A stretch of 6,183 bases of DNA from Bryobacterales bacterium (GTDB taxonomy: Bacteria; Acidobacteriota; Terriglobia; Bryobacterales; Bryobacteraceae): contig PKYZ01000898.1 in the NCBI GenBank assembly GCA_003132865.1, positions 1 through 6,183 on the forward strand, in the 5' to 3' direction. Below, piece after piece: positions 1 to 5,146 of this stretch; the first letter of the stretch is position 1; every line of letters begins with the position of its first letter. The position numbers and the translations under genes are program-made. The notes under the pieces were generated by a model, which was not told the DNA's origin, did no database searches, and saw only the letters and a list, made by a program, of their open reading frames with translations.

Positions 1-353
1 TTAGATGGGCCAACGTGGCCGCACACGGCGTCGGTTTTGACGTCAGCCAGGAAGTAACGGTCGCCGATTCGGTGGAACAGGACGACCTTTCTGTCCTTGG
101 CGCCCTTATATTCGCTCACGTTGCTGGGCGCGAGCACAAGGATCGTCTTGCGGGTTTCGACATTCTCGATCGACATCACGTCGTGGGACTTGGAAGGCGC
201 AGACAAGGTGTACTCGCCGGCCGGCAACGTGGTGTTCTGCACGGTGAATTCGAACGGGATCTCGGCAGTCGCTTTGGTCTGTGCGTAGATCCCGCTGGCT
301 CCCAACAGTGCAAGCGCGCCGACGCTCAGGATTGTGGTCTTTAATGTTTTCAT
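1..353 (-). CDS. Small exported protein of unknown function, C-terminus cut by window edge
   Basis: The frame is open from an ATG at 353 to the left edge, giving 117 codons with no stop, so the 3' end lies outside the window. The product begins MKTLKTTILSVGALALLGAS and continues to IYAQ, a classic Sec signal peptide with two or three lysines, a hydrophobic core and likely cleavage near residue 24-25. The mature part opens with AEIPFEFTVQNTTLPAGEYT, followed by short beta-strand-like stretches such as TILVLAPS and KVVLFHRIGDRYF. I know this PFxFTV...LPAGxY pattern from small (roughly 150-180 residue) secreted proteins common in Acidobacteriota; their function is not established. The start is well fixed by GAGGAG a few bases upstream. 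The gene is alone on its strand here, with no close upstream neighbour. I am confident that it is a real exported protein and do not assign a role. Confidence 0.85.
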   Translation of the reverse strand, partial: MKTLKTTILSVGALALLGASGIYAQTKATAEIPFEFTVQNTTLPAGEYTLSAPSKSHDVMSIENVETRKTILVLAPSNVSEYKGAKDRKVVLFHRIGDRYFLADVKTDAVCGHVGPS

Positions 354-361
354 TGGCGTTT

Positions 362-378
362 CTCCTCTGTTCTCCTCC
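362..378 (-). promoter_or_regulatory. Doubled Shine-Dalgarno region of the edge gene
   Basis: Read on the minus strand, two purine-rich blocks precede the ATG at 353: GAGGAG (362-367), 8 bases from the start, and a second TGGAGGAGA at 370-378, too far away to serve the same ATG. The nearer one fixes the start of the exported protein. Confidence 0.7.
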
Positions 379-576
379 AAGTGTTTTTCTCGGCGGATCA
401 CGTCGCATACCGAGGGCAAACGCTCTGCCAAACCCGAAACGGCTCGCACGGCTTTACGCAAGTCTCTGATAATCCAGCCGATTGCGAACCGGAGGCGGAA
501 CGCGCGCCGCCTGCATCCGGCTGCCGGACTGAATCTCCAGGTGAATCCAGTAACCAAAAGGTGAACAATAGGAGGA

Positions 577-708
577 TTGAGAATTCTGTTCGAGCTGGTG
601 CGCCTCGACAGGAGCCACGAGGGCCGCGAGCACCTCACCGACGAGGAGTTGGAAAGCTTCGTTGCGAAGTTTCCCATAGAGGCCGCTGCGTCAGCCGCTT
701 TCCGATAA
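577..708 (+). CDS. Doubtful small ORF with an LTDEELE segment
   Basis: A TTG at 577 opens a 43-residue frame that ends at a TAA at 706-708; a stop at 562-564 bars extension upstream. The product has ILFELVRLDRSHEGR followed by EHLTDEELESFVAKF and ends AAASAAFR. The HLTDEEL block resembles the opening of small acidobacterial anti-sigma-like or zinc-finger proteins, which run to about 80 residues or more, so this could be the front of a truncated gene. A strong AGGAGG (570-575) sits only one base from the TTG, which is too close. It is better placed for an ATT at 583 or CTG at 586; GTG at 598 has no good site. The start is therefore unresolved and the ORF may not be translated. It would be the only plus-strand gene here, divergent from the edge gene. 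Confidence 0.25.
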   Translation: MRILFELVRLDRSHEGREHLTDEELESFVAKFPIEAAASAAFR

Positions 709-1012
709 CTGCCTTTCGCGGGATTTAGGTGCAGCGTTGGATCGCCCTTTGCAGTCACGCAGCCGTTTGGTCAGCGATCAGCGTCCGTGGCGCAGCGCCG
801 GTTTACCTACCGACAATGAACGATAAGGCCGCGCTGAGCGCGTGTCGCGCCGGTATCCGCGCAGCCAGTGTGGCGCATTGCTGTCAGACACGTGTAGAGT
901 AGAAACCATGCTCCGCAACCTTGCCTGCCTTCAACCCACACCCGACAACCTCGTCTTTCCGCCCAAGCGAGGCGATTACAAGTACTTTGAGGCACCACGC
1001 CCCGCGCCGGGG

Positions 1013-1111
1013 GGATCCGAGGGGCTGGATGACGCGCCGCGCTCCGGACGGCCGCCCGTCCTCCAGCCAGAGACGATCGCACAGATCGCCTACAAGACCA
1101 CCCAGGAAACG
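1013..1111 (+). pseudogene. Remnant of an IS630-family transposase (helix-turn-helix linker region)
   Basis: The frame starting at the ATG at 908 contains, at about 1013-1111, the segment GGSEGLDDAPRSGRPPVLQP followed by ETIAQIAYKTTQE. This matches the stretch in IS630-type transposases where the N-terminal helix-turn-helix region ends in a GLxDxPRSGRPP linker and continues with a helix of the form VxxIxxKTLxETP. The expected continuation (the THWS block and then the DDE catalytic domain) is absent: the reading frame runs straight into the GACAGGCT palindromes and then antisense over the neighbouring gene. The residues before GGSEG (from 908) do not look like the expected N-terminal helix-turn-helix. 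I read this as a transposase fragment of about 33 codons, without catalytic residues and not functional. The match is from memory of the family and rests on a short segment. Confidence 0.5.
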
Positions 1112-1152
1112 GACAGGCTTTCAGCCTGTCAAGGACAGGCTTTCAGCCTGTC
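1112..1152. repeat. Two tandem copies of a 19-base palindrome
   Basis: GACAGGCTTTCAGCCTGTC occurs at 1112-1130 and again at 1134-1152. Each copy has 8-base perfect inverted arms (GACAGGCT and AGCCTGTC) around TTC; the period is 22 bases. The strand-flipped form, with a GAA loop, is a familiar intergenic repeat in Acidobacteriota and some other soil phyla. No T-run follows on either side, so these are more like REP-type repeats than simple terminators, although they lie just beyond the 3' end of the RraA-family gene. Confidence 0.85.
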
Positions 1153-1154
1153 AT

Positions 1155-1176
1155 GCGCGGGGCTTGAGCCCCGCGC
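1155..1176. repeat. 22-base perfect GC-rich hairpin after the RraA-family gene
   Basis: GCGCGGGGCT (1155-1164) and AGCCCCGCGC (1167-1176) are exact reverse complements separated by two bases. The hairpin begins three bases past the stop codon of the minus-strand RraA-family gene, so it would form at the very end of that transcript and could protect or terminate it. There is no U-tract, so it is not a standard intrinsic terminator. Confidence 0.8.
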
Positions 1177-1178
1177 GC

Positions 1179-1877
1179 CTAAAATCGCCCGTACTTCTCG
1201 TACGCCGTTACCGGGTGCATTCCCTCCGCCACGGCCGCCCGAATGTGGTTCTCCACCCGGATCGCCTCCTCGGCCCTGCCGATGGCTTCCTCGGCCGCCT
1301 GCCCCGGAATGATCGTCACCCCATCGCGATCGCCTAATACATAGTCCCCCGCGCACACTCGCGTGCGGCCGATCGTCACCGGCACATTGAAATCCACCAG
1401 CCGCCAGCGGCCCACCATATCCTGCGGAGTCGTATACCGCGCGAACGCCGGGAATCCCAGCTTCAACAGGTACTCGGCATCGCGTACTCCGCCATCCACC
1501 ACTACCCCAGCGCCGCCGCGCGACATCGCCGTCTCCGCCGATAGCTCGCCAAAATGCGCCACCGCGCAGTCGTTCGGCTGGATTACCACCACATCGCCCG
1601 CCTGGATCGACCCCAGCATCTTCAGAAACGGCAGGAAGTAGTCGTCGCGCGCCAGACCCGCCGCCGGCTCGCCCAACACCGTCAGAGCGCGCCCGGCCAC
1701 CGTCTGCCCCGGCCGCAGCGCCCGGATCTCGTGGGGCAGAACCTGTTCGCGCAGCCCCATCTCATCCAGAATGTCGCTGATCGCGCCTGTGTAAGGTATG
1801 GCCGCCAACCGCTCGCGCAGGCTCAAGGCTTGCGCCCCGCCTTGGTTTTCCTGGTATCTATTACCTTCTGGAACCAT
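1179..1877 (-). CDS. RraA-family protein (HMG/pyruvate-aldolase-like)
   Basis: The 232-residue product belongs to the RraA / 4-hydroxy-4-methyl-2-oxoglutarate aldolase family (older name: dimethylmenaquinone methyltransferase-like). Family hallmarks are YTGAISDILDEMG (29-41), the RPGQTVAGRALTV block (55-67), GDVVVIQPND (94-103), GELSAETAMSRG (110-121), DGGVRD (128-133) and GDYVLGDRDGVTIIP (177-191). Arg132-Asp133 correspond to the pyruvate-binding Arg and metal-binding Asp of class II pyruvate aldolases. This makes aldol cleavage of a 2-oxo acid plausible, but family members differ in substrate and some act as RNase E inhibitors, so I give no symbol. The ATG at 1877 lies 55 bases inside the TPR gene. 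A TTG at 1826 would give a four-base TTGA overlap with the TPR stop and a 215-residue protein starting just before SLRERL, which fits the family better. It is the last gene of a three-gene operon. Confidence 0.9.
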   Translation of the reverse strand: MVPEGNRYQENQGGAQALSLRERLAAIPYTGAISDILDEMGLREQVLPHEIRALRPGQTVAGRALTVLGEPAAGLARDDYFLPFLKMLGSIQAGDVVVIQPNDCAVAHFGELSAETAMSRGGAGVVVDGGVRDAEYLLKLGFPAFARYTTPQDMVGRWRLVDFNVPVTIGRTRVCAGDYVLGDRDGVTIIPGQAAEEAIGRAEEAIRVENHIRAAVAEGMHPVTAYEKYGRF

Positions 1878-2617
1878 ACATCCGCCTTCGCTACATCGTC
1901 CCGATAACCCTGTGGCGAATTCTCCAGGTCCGCCTTGGCGCGGTACAACAAATTCAAATACGCCATGGCATCGTCATACTCAGCATCAACGGCTAGCGCC
2001 CTGTCCAGGTAGTCGAGGCCGTCCTGCAAAACCGAGAGGTAATACATACGCAGCTCCCGGCGGACCCCGTCGTCCTTGATCGGACCGGGATCGTCCGGCT
2101 TCATCCCCGGGTTCTGCCTGGCTTTCTGGATCGGCTCATAGCTCCGCGTCCACGCCATCACGCCGAGCGTGTAGAACGCTTCCTTGTTGTCCGGTCTCAA
2201 CAGGACGAGCTTCTCGTACCAGGTGCTGGCCTCGTCGAACTTTTTCTGATTGAAGCAGAGCGACGCGAGCGAGGCGAGAGCGAGTTCGTTGTCCGGGTCC
2301 TGTTCAAGAACCTTGCCGAACTGCTCTTTCGCGGCGGCCGCCATCGCCTGGTTCTCGGGTGCGTGTGCGCCTGGGATGTACTGCTGCATGTATGCTGTGG
2401 CCAGATATAACCGCGCGTTGGTGCAACCCGCGTCCGATTTCAGCGCGGATTGAAAATGATCCACTGCCTGCGCATATTCCGCGTTCTTGAACGCGCGGAT
2501 GCCCTTCATCATCTCCTCAGCCGCCTGACCGCTGTGGCAACTGCCGCCAGTCCTGGCCTGCAACGGCGCAATCAGCCCAACCCCCGCCAGGCACGCGCAA
2601 AGAATGCGAGTTGTCAT
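1823..2617 (-). CDS. Exported tetratricopeptide-repeat protein
   Basis: The 264-residue product starts MTTRILCACLAGVGLIAPLQ, a signal peptide with likely cleavage after the alanine at 21, so it probably acts in the periplasm or outside the cell. TPR-like helix pairs follow: about 33-66 (AFKNAEYAQAVDHFQSALKS), 68-109 with a short insertion (YLATAYMQQYIPGA), 110-143 (KKFDEASTWYEKLVLLRPDN), 144 to about 165 (KEAFYTLGVMAW), then a proline-rich insert and a last block near 195-255 (DGLDYLDRALAVDAEYDDAM and later VWFQKVID). TPRs are protein-binding scaffolds; no catalytic domain is visible. The start is secure: AGGAGG lies six bases upstream and overlaps the isomerase stop codon. Its position between isomerase and RraA-family genes with no gap suggests a shared transcript, but a partner cannot be named. 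The Cys residues at 27, 65 and 120 are not in a recognisable metal-binding pattern. Confidence 0.88.
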   Translation of the reverse strand: MTTRILCACLAGVGLIAPLQARTGGSCHSGQAAEEMMKGIRAFKNAEYAQAVDHFQSALKSDAGCTNARLYLATAYMQQYIPGAHAPENQAMAAAAKEQFGKVLEQDPDNELALASLASLCFNQKKFDEASTWYEKLVLLRPDNKEAFYTLGVMAWTRSYEPIQKARQNPGMKPDDPGPIKDDGVRRELRMYYLSVLQDGLDYLDRALAVDAEYDDAMAYLNLLYRAKADLENSPQGYRDDVAKADVWFQKVIDTRKTKAGRKP

Positions 2618-2623
2618 GCCTTT

Positions 2624-2629
2624 CCTCCT
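2624..2629 (-). promoter_or_regulatory. Shine-Dalgarno of the TPR gene overlapping the upstream stop codon
   Basis: On the minus strand the sequence reads GCATAGGAGGAAAGGCATG. The TAG (2628-2630) ends the isomerase gene and the AGGAGG (2624-2629) serves the ATG at 2617 with six bases of spacing. Terminating ribosomes sit on the next initiation site, so the two genes are likely translationally coupled. Confidence 0.85.
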
Positions 2630-3578
2630 ATGCCGTAAGCGGCGGCACCAGCGTCTTCAGAAATTCATGCGCCACGCGGAAGCCGCGCTTGTACTGCTCC
2701 GTGAAATCCCGCTCGCTGTAAGGCGGATAAAAGAACTCGTCCTCGTTCTCGATGTTCATGGCCCCCTGGTATCCCGCTTCCGCCAGAACCGAGAAAAAGC
2801 CTTTCCAATCCATCGAGCCATAGCCGGGCACCCGGAAGCGCCACCAGCTCGCGCGATTCACCGGCTGGATGCCCGCCCGCCGCACCACGTGCCAGAGAAT
2901 CTCCGTGTCCTTCAGATGCACGTCGTAAATCTTATCCGCAAACTCGCGCGCCGCCTCGACCGGGTCCATGAACTGCCAGATCAGGTGCGAAGGATCGAAC
3001 TGCAGTCCCACGTGCGGGCTGTTCCCAAATGCCTTGAACAGCGCCTCCCAACCCACCGGCCCCGTGGCGATGTTCGGTCCTCCCGCGTAAGGCTCCCACA
3101 GCACGCGGACCTTATGCTTCTCGCACAACGGAAAATACTTTTCCGTGTACACGCGCACGATTTCGTCCACTTGGGCTCCTAGCGGACGCCCCTTGATGGT
3201 GCCGGATTGTCCGCCGATGTTCGGTATTCCCAGCTTGCCGCACAGCTCGATGCTCTTGGCGGTGTACTCGTTCTGCCTGGCGCGCATCGCCGGATCCGGG
3301 TCGATGTGGTTCCCATCCACAGCCAGCGAAGAAACGTAGATCCCAGACCGTTGGATCTTGTCTTTTAGGGCCGCAATCGCGGCATCGTCCAGCTTGTCTG
3401 GATTGAGCCGCAGTTGCATGCTGGTGAAGCCTTCCGCCTTCACGAACTCCAGGTTGGCGTCGGAATACTCGCACAGAACGCCCAGCTTGGGCTTCCAGGT
3501 CTGTTTGCGGGAGCGCTGGGCCTGCGCGGCAGCCGCGGCCGGCAACGCGGCCAGGATGGTGCGTCGGGTAATGGTCAC
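2628..3578 (-). CDS. Sugar phosphate isomerase/epimerase-like TIM-barrel protein with twin-arginine-like leader
   Basis: This is a xylose-isomerase-like TIM-barrel protein (AP endonuclease 2 / IolE family), 316 residues from GTG 3578. The leader reads TITRRTILAALPAAAAAQA: two arginines followed by a hydrophobic stretch, as in Tat or short Sec signals, so export is likely. The barrel starts at about residue 28 (WKPKLGVLCEY). Candidate metal and catalytic residues are Glu162 (WEPYAGG), Asp195 and His198 (GLQFDPSHL), His221 (YDVHLKDTE) and Glu277 (NIENEDEF), the usual order for this family. The substrate (sugar, inositol or hydroxy-acid) cannot be told. The frame stays open to a GTG at 3656, giving 342 residues, but the added residues are Cys/Pro-rich and would bury the leader. 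GTG 3578 is preferred; it has no Shine-Dalgarno but lies just beyond a promoter-like element. This is the first gene of the operon, followed directly by the TPR gene. Confidence 0.9.
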   Translation of the reverse strand: MTITRRTILAALPAAAAAQAQRSRKQTWKPKLGVLCEYSDANLEFVKAEGFTSMQLRLNPDKLDDAAIAALKDKIQRSGIYVSSLAVDGNHIDPDPAMRARQNEYTAKSIELCGKLGIPNIGGQSGTIKGRPLGAQVDEIVRVYTEKYFPLCEKHKVRVLWEPYAGGPNIATGPVGWEALFKAFGNSPHVGLQFDPSHLIWQFMDPVEAAREFADKIYDVHLKDTEILWHVVRRAGIQPVNRASWWRFRVPGYGSMDWKGFFSVLAEAGYQGAMNIENEDEFFYPPYSERDFTEQYKRGFRVAHEFLKTLVPPLTA

Positions 3579-3585
3579 GACCACG

Positions 3586-3615
3586 ACAATACAGCAGCGC
3601 GGGGCTCGCTGGCAA
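3586..3615 (-). promoter_or_regulatory. Possible promoter giving a leaderless start for the isomerase operon
   Basis: On the minus strand TTGCCA (3610-3615) and TATTGT (3586-3591) are separated by 18 bases, a fair sigma-70-like pair. Seven bases after the -10 element comes the GTG at 3578, so the transcript could start at the start codon itself, which would explain the missing Shine-Dalgarno. This is pattern reading only; such pairs also arise by chance. Confidence 0.35.
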
Positions 3616-3630
3616 GCGGGCGGGGCCGTG

Positions 3631-3648
3631 GCGCACGCTATTGTGCGC
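3631..3648. repeat. Small hairpin GCGCAC/GTGCGC upstream of the isomerase gene
   Basis: GCGCAC (3631-3636) and GTGCGC (3643-3648) form a six-base perfect stem with a six-base loop. It lies just upstream of the putative -35 element of the isomerase operon. It might be an operator-like site or just another of the many palindromes in this gap. Confidence 0.4.
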
Positions 3649-3726
3649 AATGGCACTTAGCAATTTGTGGGGGGACCCCTGGATCCGCTTTCGTTCCAAG
3701 AACCAAGGCTTTGGACAACCGCGACA

Positions 3727-3764
3727 GGCCGACGAGGGCGTCGGCCGCGGTCCGGGGGGACCGC
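3727..3764. repeat. Back-to-back GC-rich hairpins
   Basis: Two perfect hairpins stand directly side by side. The first has arms GGCCGACG (3727-3734) and CGTCGGCC (3739-3746) around AGGG. The second has arms GCGGTCC (3747-3753) and GGACCGC (3758-3764) around GGGG. A further GGGACCGCC copy follows at about 3770, partly repeating the second arm. Similar compound palindromes are dispersed in acidobacterial intergenic DNA. They lie between the 3' end of the permease remnant and the start of the isomerase operon, and could act as a transcription barrier or REP-like element. The rest of the gap (3657-3726 and 3765-3823) shows nothing recognisable. Confidence 0.75.
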
Positions 3765-3823
3765 CGAGGGGACCGCCCCACGATTAATGCAGGTGCGCGG
3801 TTACAGGAAAAGTATGCGGCATT

Positions 3824-3846
3824 ACGCACTCGTGCGTGCCGCACGC
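3824..3846. repeat. Overlapping alternative hairpins
   Basis: ACGCAC (3824-3829) can pair with GTGCGT (3832-3837). GCGTGC (3834-3839), which shares four bases with that arm, can instead pair with GCACGC (3841-3846). Only one of the two can form at a time. The loops are very small (two bases and one base), so this may be more meaningful as a DNA palindrome than as an RNA switch. It lies just downstream of the permease-remnant stop. Confidence 0.45.
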
Positions 3847-3866
3847 AATCGTGCCTGGTTTCGCGG

Positions 3867-4013
3867 TTACTCGTAGCGCAAAGCCACCATCGGATCTACG
3901 CGCGCCGCCTTCAGCGCCGGGACCCAGCAAGCCAGCATGGCGGTGCCGGCCAGCCCGGCGGCCATGCCGGCCAACGCCATTGCCATACCTTCCAGGACGA
4001 GATGGCCTTCACG
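3867..4013 (-). pseudogene. C-terminal remnant of a MacB/FtsX-like ABC permease
   Basis: The frame ends ...MLACWVPALKAARVDPMVALRYE then TAA. This is the characteristic C-terminus of the large acidobacterial MacB/FtsX-like permeases (often annotated ABC transporter permease or acidobacterial duplicated orphan permease, about 800 residues). Only some 48 codons look like the family (from about REGHLVLEGMAMAL, 4013). Upstream the same frame runs antisense-like through the beta-propeller gene in another frame and loses all similarity. The segment before LACW (GMAAGLAG) also resembles the region about 35 residues earlier in intact permeases, so an internal deletion may have joined two blocks. An ATG at 3986 preceded by GGAAGG could in principle give a 39-residue peptide, but I read it as a gene scrap. 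It starts about 40 bases after the beta-propeller stop, on the same strand. Confidence 0.7.
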
Positions 4014-4054
4014 ATGGCGTGGCCATGGGCTGGCCCAAACAGTAAGAGTAACGG

Positions 4055-5146
4055 CTACTGGGGGCCGAAAGCGACCCCGCTGAGCGTGAGGCCAAAGTCG
4101 ACCGTCTGCACCGTGCCGTTCTGCGTATTCACCACCACTACAGACGTGCTCTTTGAAAGGGCCACCCAAACCTGGCTGCCATCCGGAGTCACGGATACCG
4201 TGCTGGCGGCGCCCGTGCCGAGACTGAAGGTCCCGGTCACCTGTCCGCTCGCCGTGTCGATCACATTGAGCGCGGAGCCAGTGGCCGCGTAGGCGGTGGA
4301 CCCGTCTGGCGAAAACGCGATGGCAGCGACACCTTTGATCGGCAGCGAACCGGTGATGGCGTTCTGAGTGGTGTCGAAAATCGAGAGTGTCGAGCCAGTG
4401 GCGATGTACAAAAACTTGCCCGTGGGCGACGCCGCCATGGCGCCGAAGGATTTTATCTTGGGCGCCGCGATCACTTTCAGTGTGGCAGTGTCCACCACAT
4501 AGAAGAAAACCGGCGCCGGACCACCGAATGAAAACCCAAAGCCCGCCAGATAAACCCGGCTGCTGTCCGGCAGCGCGGCCATCTCTCTTACCCAGCATCC
4601 AAGCCCCAGGAGGCACGGCACACCGTTCACCTGACCGGTGGCTACATCGATCTCCGTCAGCTCGGCCAGATAGTCGCTGCCCGCCGCATAGATCTGTTGG
4701 CCGTTCGGCGTCACCATGATAGCGGGCGGATTGTCGCCGGTGACCGAAGGGCTCTGGGCGCCGGTCGTATAGCTGCGCACGACTCTGTGCGCAGCCGTGC
4801 CGATCTCGGAAATGCTGTTTGACTGGATGCCAGCGACAAAGATGCGGCTGCCATCGCTCGTCCCCGAAGGAGCCGTCGGCCCACCGAGCCCGATTTGGGG
4901 ATTTGCCGTGCCGCCAACCCCGATGGAGGCGATCACCGCCAGCGACGAGGTATCTACCGCGAGCGTACTCGCCGTCGACGAGTTGGGAACGTACAAGGCG
5001 CTACCATCGGCGCTCAGCGTGGCCGTGGCAATGGGCCCCTGCAACGCAATGGATCCGGTCGCGGCCAGGTTCGATGCGCTCACCACGTAGAGCAGCGAGT
5101 CGATGGCATCCGGCACATAGAGTGTGGAACCGTCTTTGGAAAGCAC
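4055..5146 (-). CDS. YVTN beta-propeller protein, 3' half of a frameshifted gene
   Basis: This frame encodes the C-terminal part of a secreted beta-propeller protein. The first ATG is at 5146 (MLSKDGSTLYVPDA), but the propeller similarity continues upstream without a start to about 5233 (GTGSGLATIDTASLAITGSA), where it meets the other frame. Blade repeats of the type SxDGxxLYVxxxxxxxLxVxDxxxxxxxxxI recur: LSADGSALYVPN, VTPNGQQIYAAG, LPDSSRVYLAG, SPTGKFLYIATG, SPDGSTAYAATG, VTPDGSQVWVALS. It ends ...TLSGVAFGPQ, without an anchor or sorting domain. YVTN-type propellers generally serve as binding or surface proteins; no enzyme motif is visible. It has no ribosome binding site of its own that I can see at 5146, which argues against independent translation. 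A permease remnant follows about 40 bases downstream. Confidence 0.85.
   Translation of the reverse strand: MLSKDGSTLYVPDAIDSLLYVVSASNLAATGSIALQGPIATATLSADGSALYVPNSSTASTLAVDTSSLAVIASIGVGGTANPQIGLGGPTAPSGTSDGSRIFVAGIQSNSISEIGTAAHRVVRSYTTGAQSPSVTGDNPPAIMVTPNGQQIYAAGSDYLAELTEIDVATGQVNGVPCLLGLGCWVREMAALPDSSRVYLAGFGFSFGGPAPVFFYVVDTATLKVIAAPKIKSFGAMAASPTGKFLYIATGSTLSIFDTTQNAITGSLPIKGVAAIAFSPDGSTAYAATGSALNVIDTASGQVTGTFSLGTGAASTVSVTPDGSQVWVALSKSTSVVVVNTQNGTVQTVDFGLTLSGVAFGPQ

Larger units (their letters stand above)
354..1178. other. Gene-poor 0.8 kb interval with remnants and palindromes
   Basis: No long, well-conserved coding region is visible on either strand. From the left it holds the upstream region of the edge gene (354 to about 560), a doubtful 43-codon plus-strand ORF (577-708), about 300 bases where I recognise nothing (709-1012), a short stretch that translates as part of an IS630-type transposase (1013-1111), and three perfect palindromes (1112-1176). 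The mix of a transposase scrap and repeats suggests an old insertion site under decay. The several 60-150 residue open frames here look like chance high-GC ORFs. Confidence 0.6.

Noticed and set aside
15..344. Plus-strand open frame over the left edge
   Set aside because: It is antisense to the signal-peptide protein, which has a far better ribosome binding site and composition.
860..907. Left terminal inverted repeat of an IS element before the transposase scrap
   Set aside because: No matching inverted copy was found on the other side of the fragment.
1112..1152. CRISPR-like direct repeats
   Set aside because: There are only two 19-base palindromic copies with a three-base gap and no spacers.
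1155..1176. Rho-independent terminator of the operon
   Set aside because: The stem is strong and well placed, but no U-tract follows on the minus strand, so it is reported only as a hairpin.
3112..3699. Second minus-strand frame over the isomerase 5' region
   Set aside because: It is the same DNA in a shifted frame; the isomerase frame has the catalytic motifs.
3414..4292. Long plus-strand open frame of 292 codons
   Set aside because: It runs antisense to the isomerase leader, the hairpin gap, the permease remnant and the propeller 3' end, is Arg/Ala-rich without domain signals, and is a GC-rich shadow.
4014..4616. Upstream extension of the permease-remnant frame
   Set aside because: This part overlaps the beta-propeller gene in another frame, is His/Arg/Gly-rich and lacks any permease-like membrane segments.
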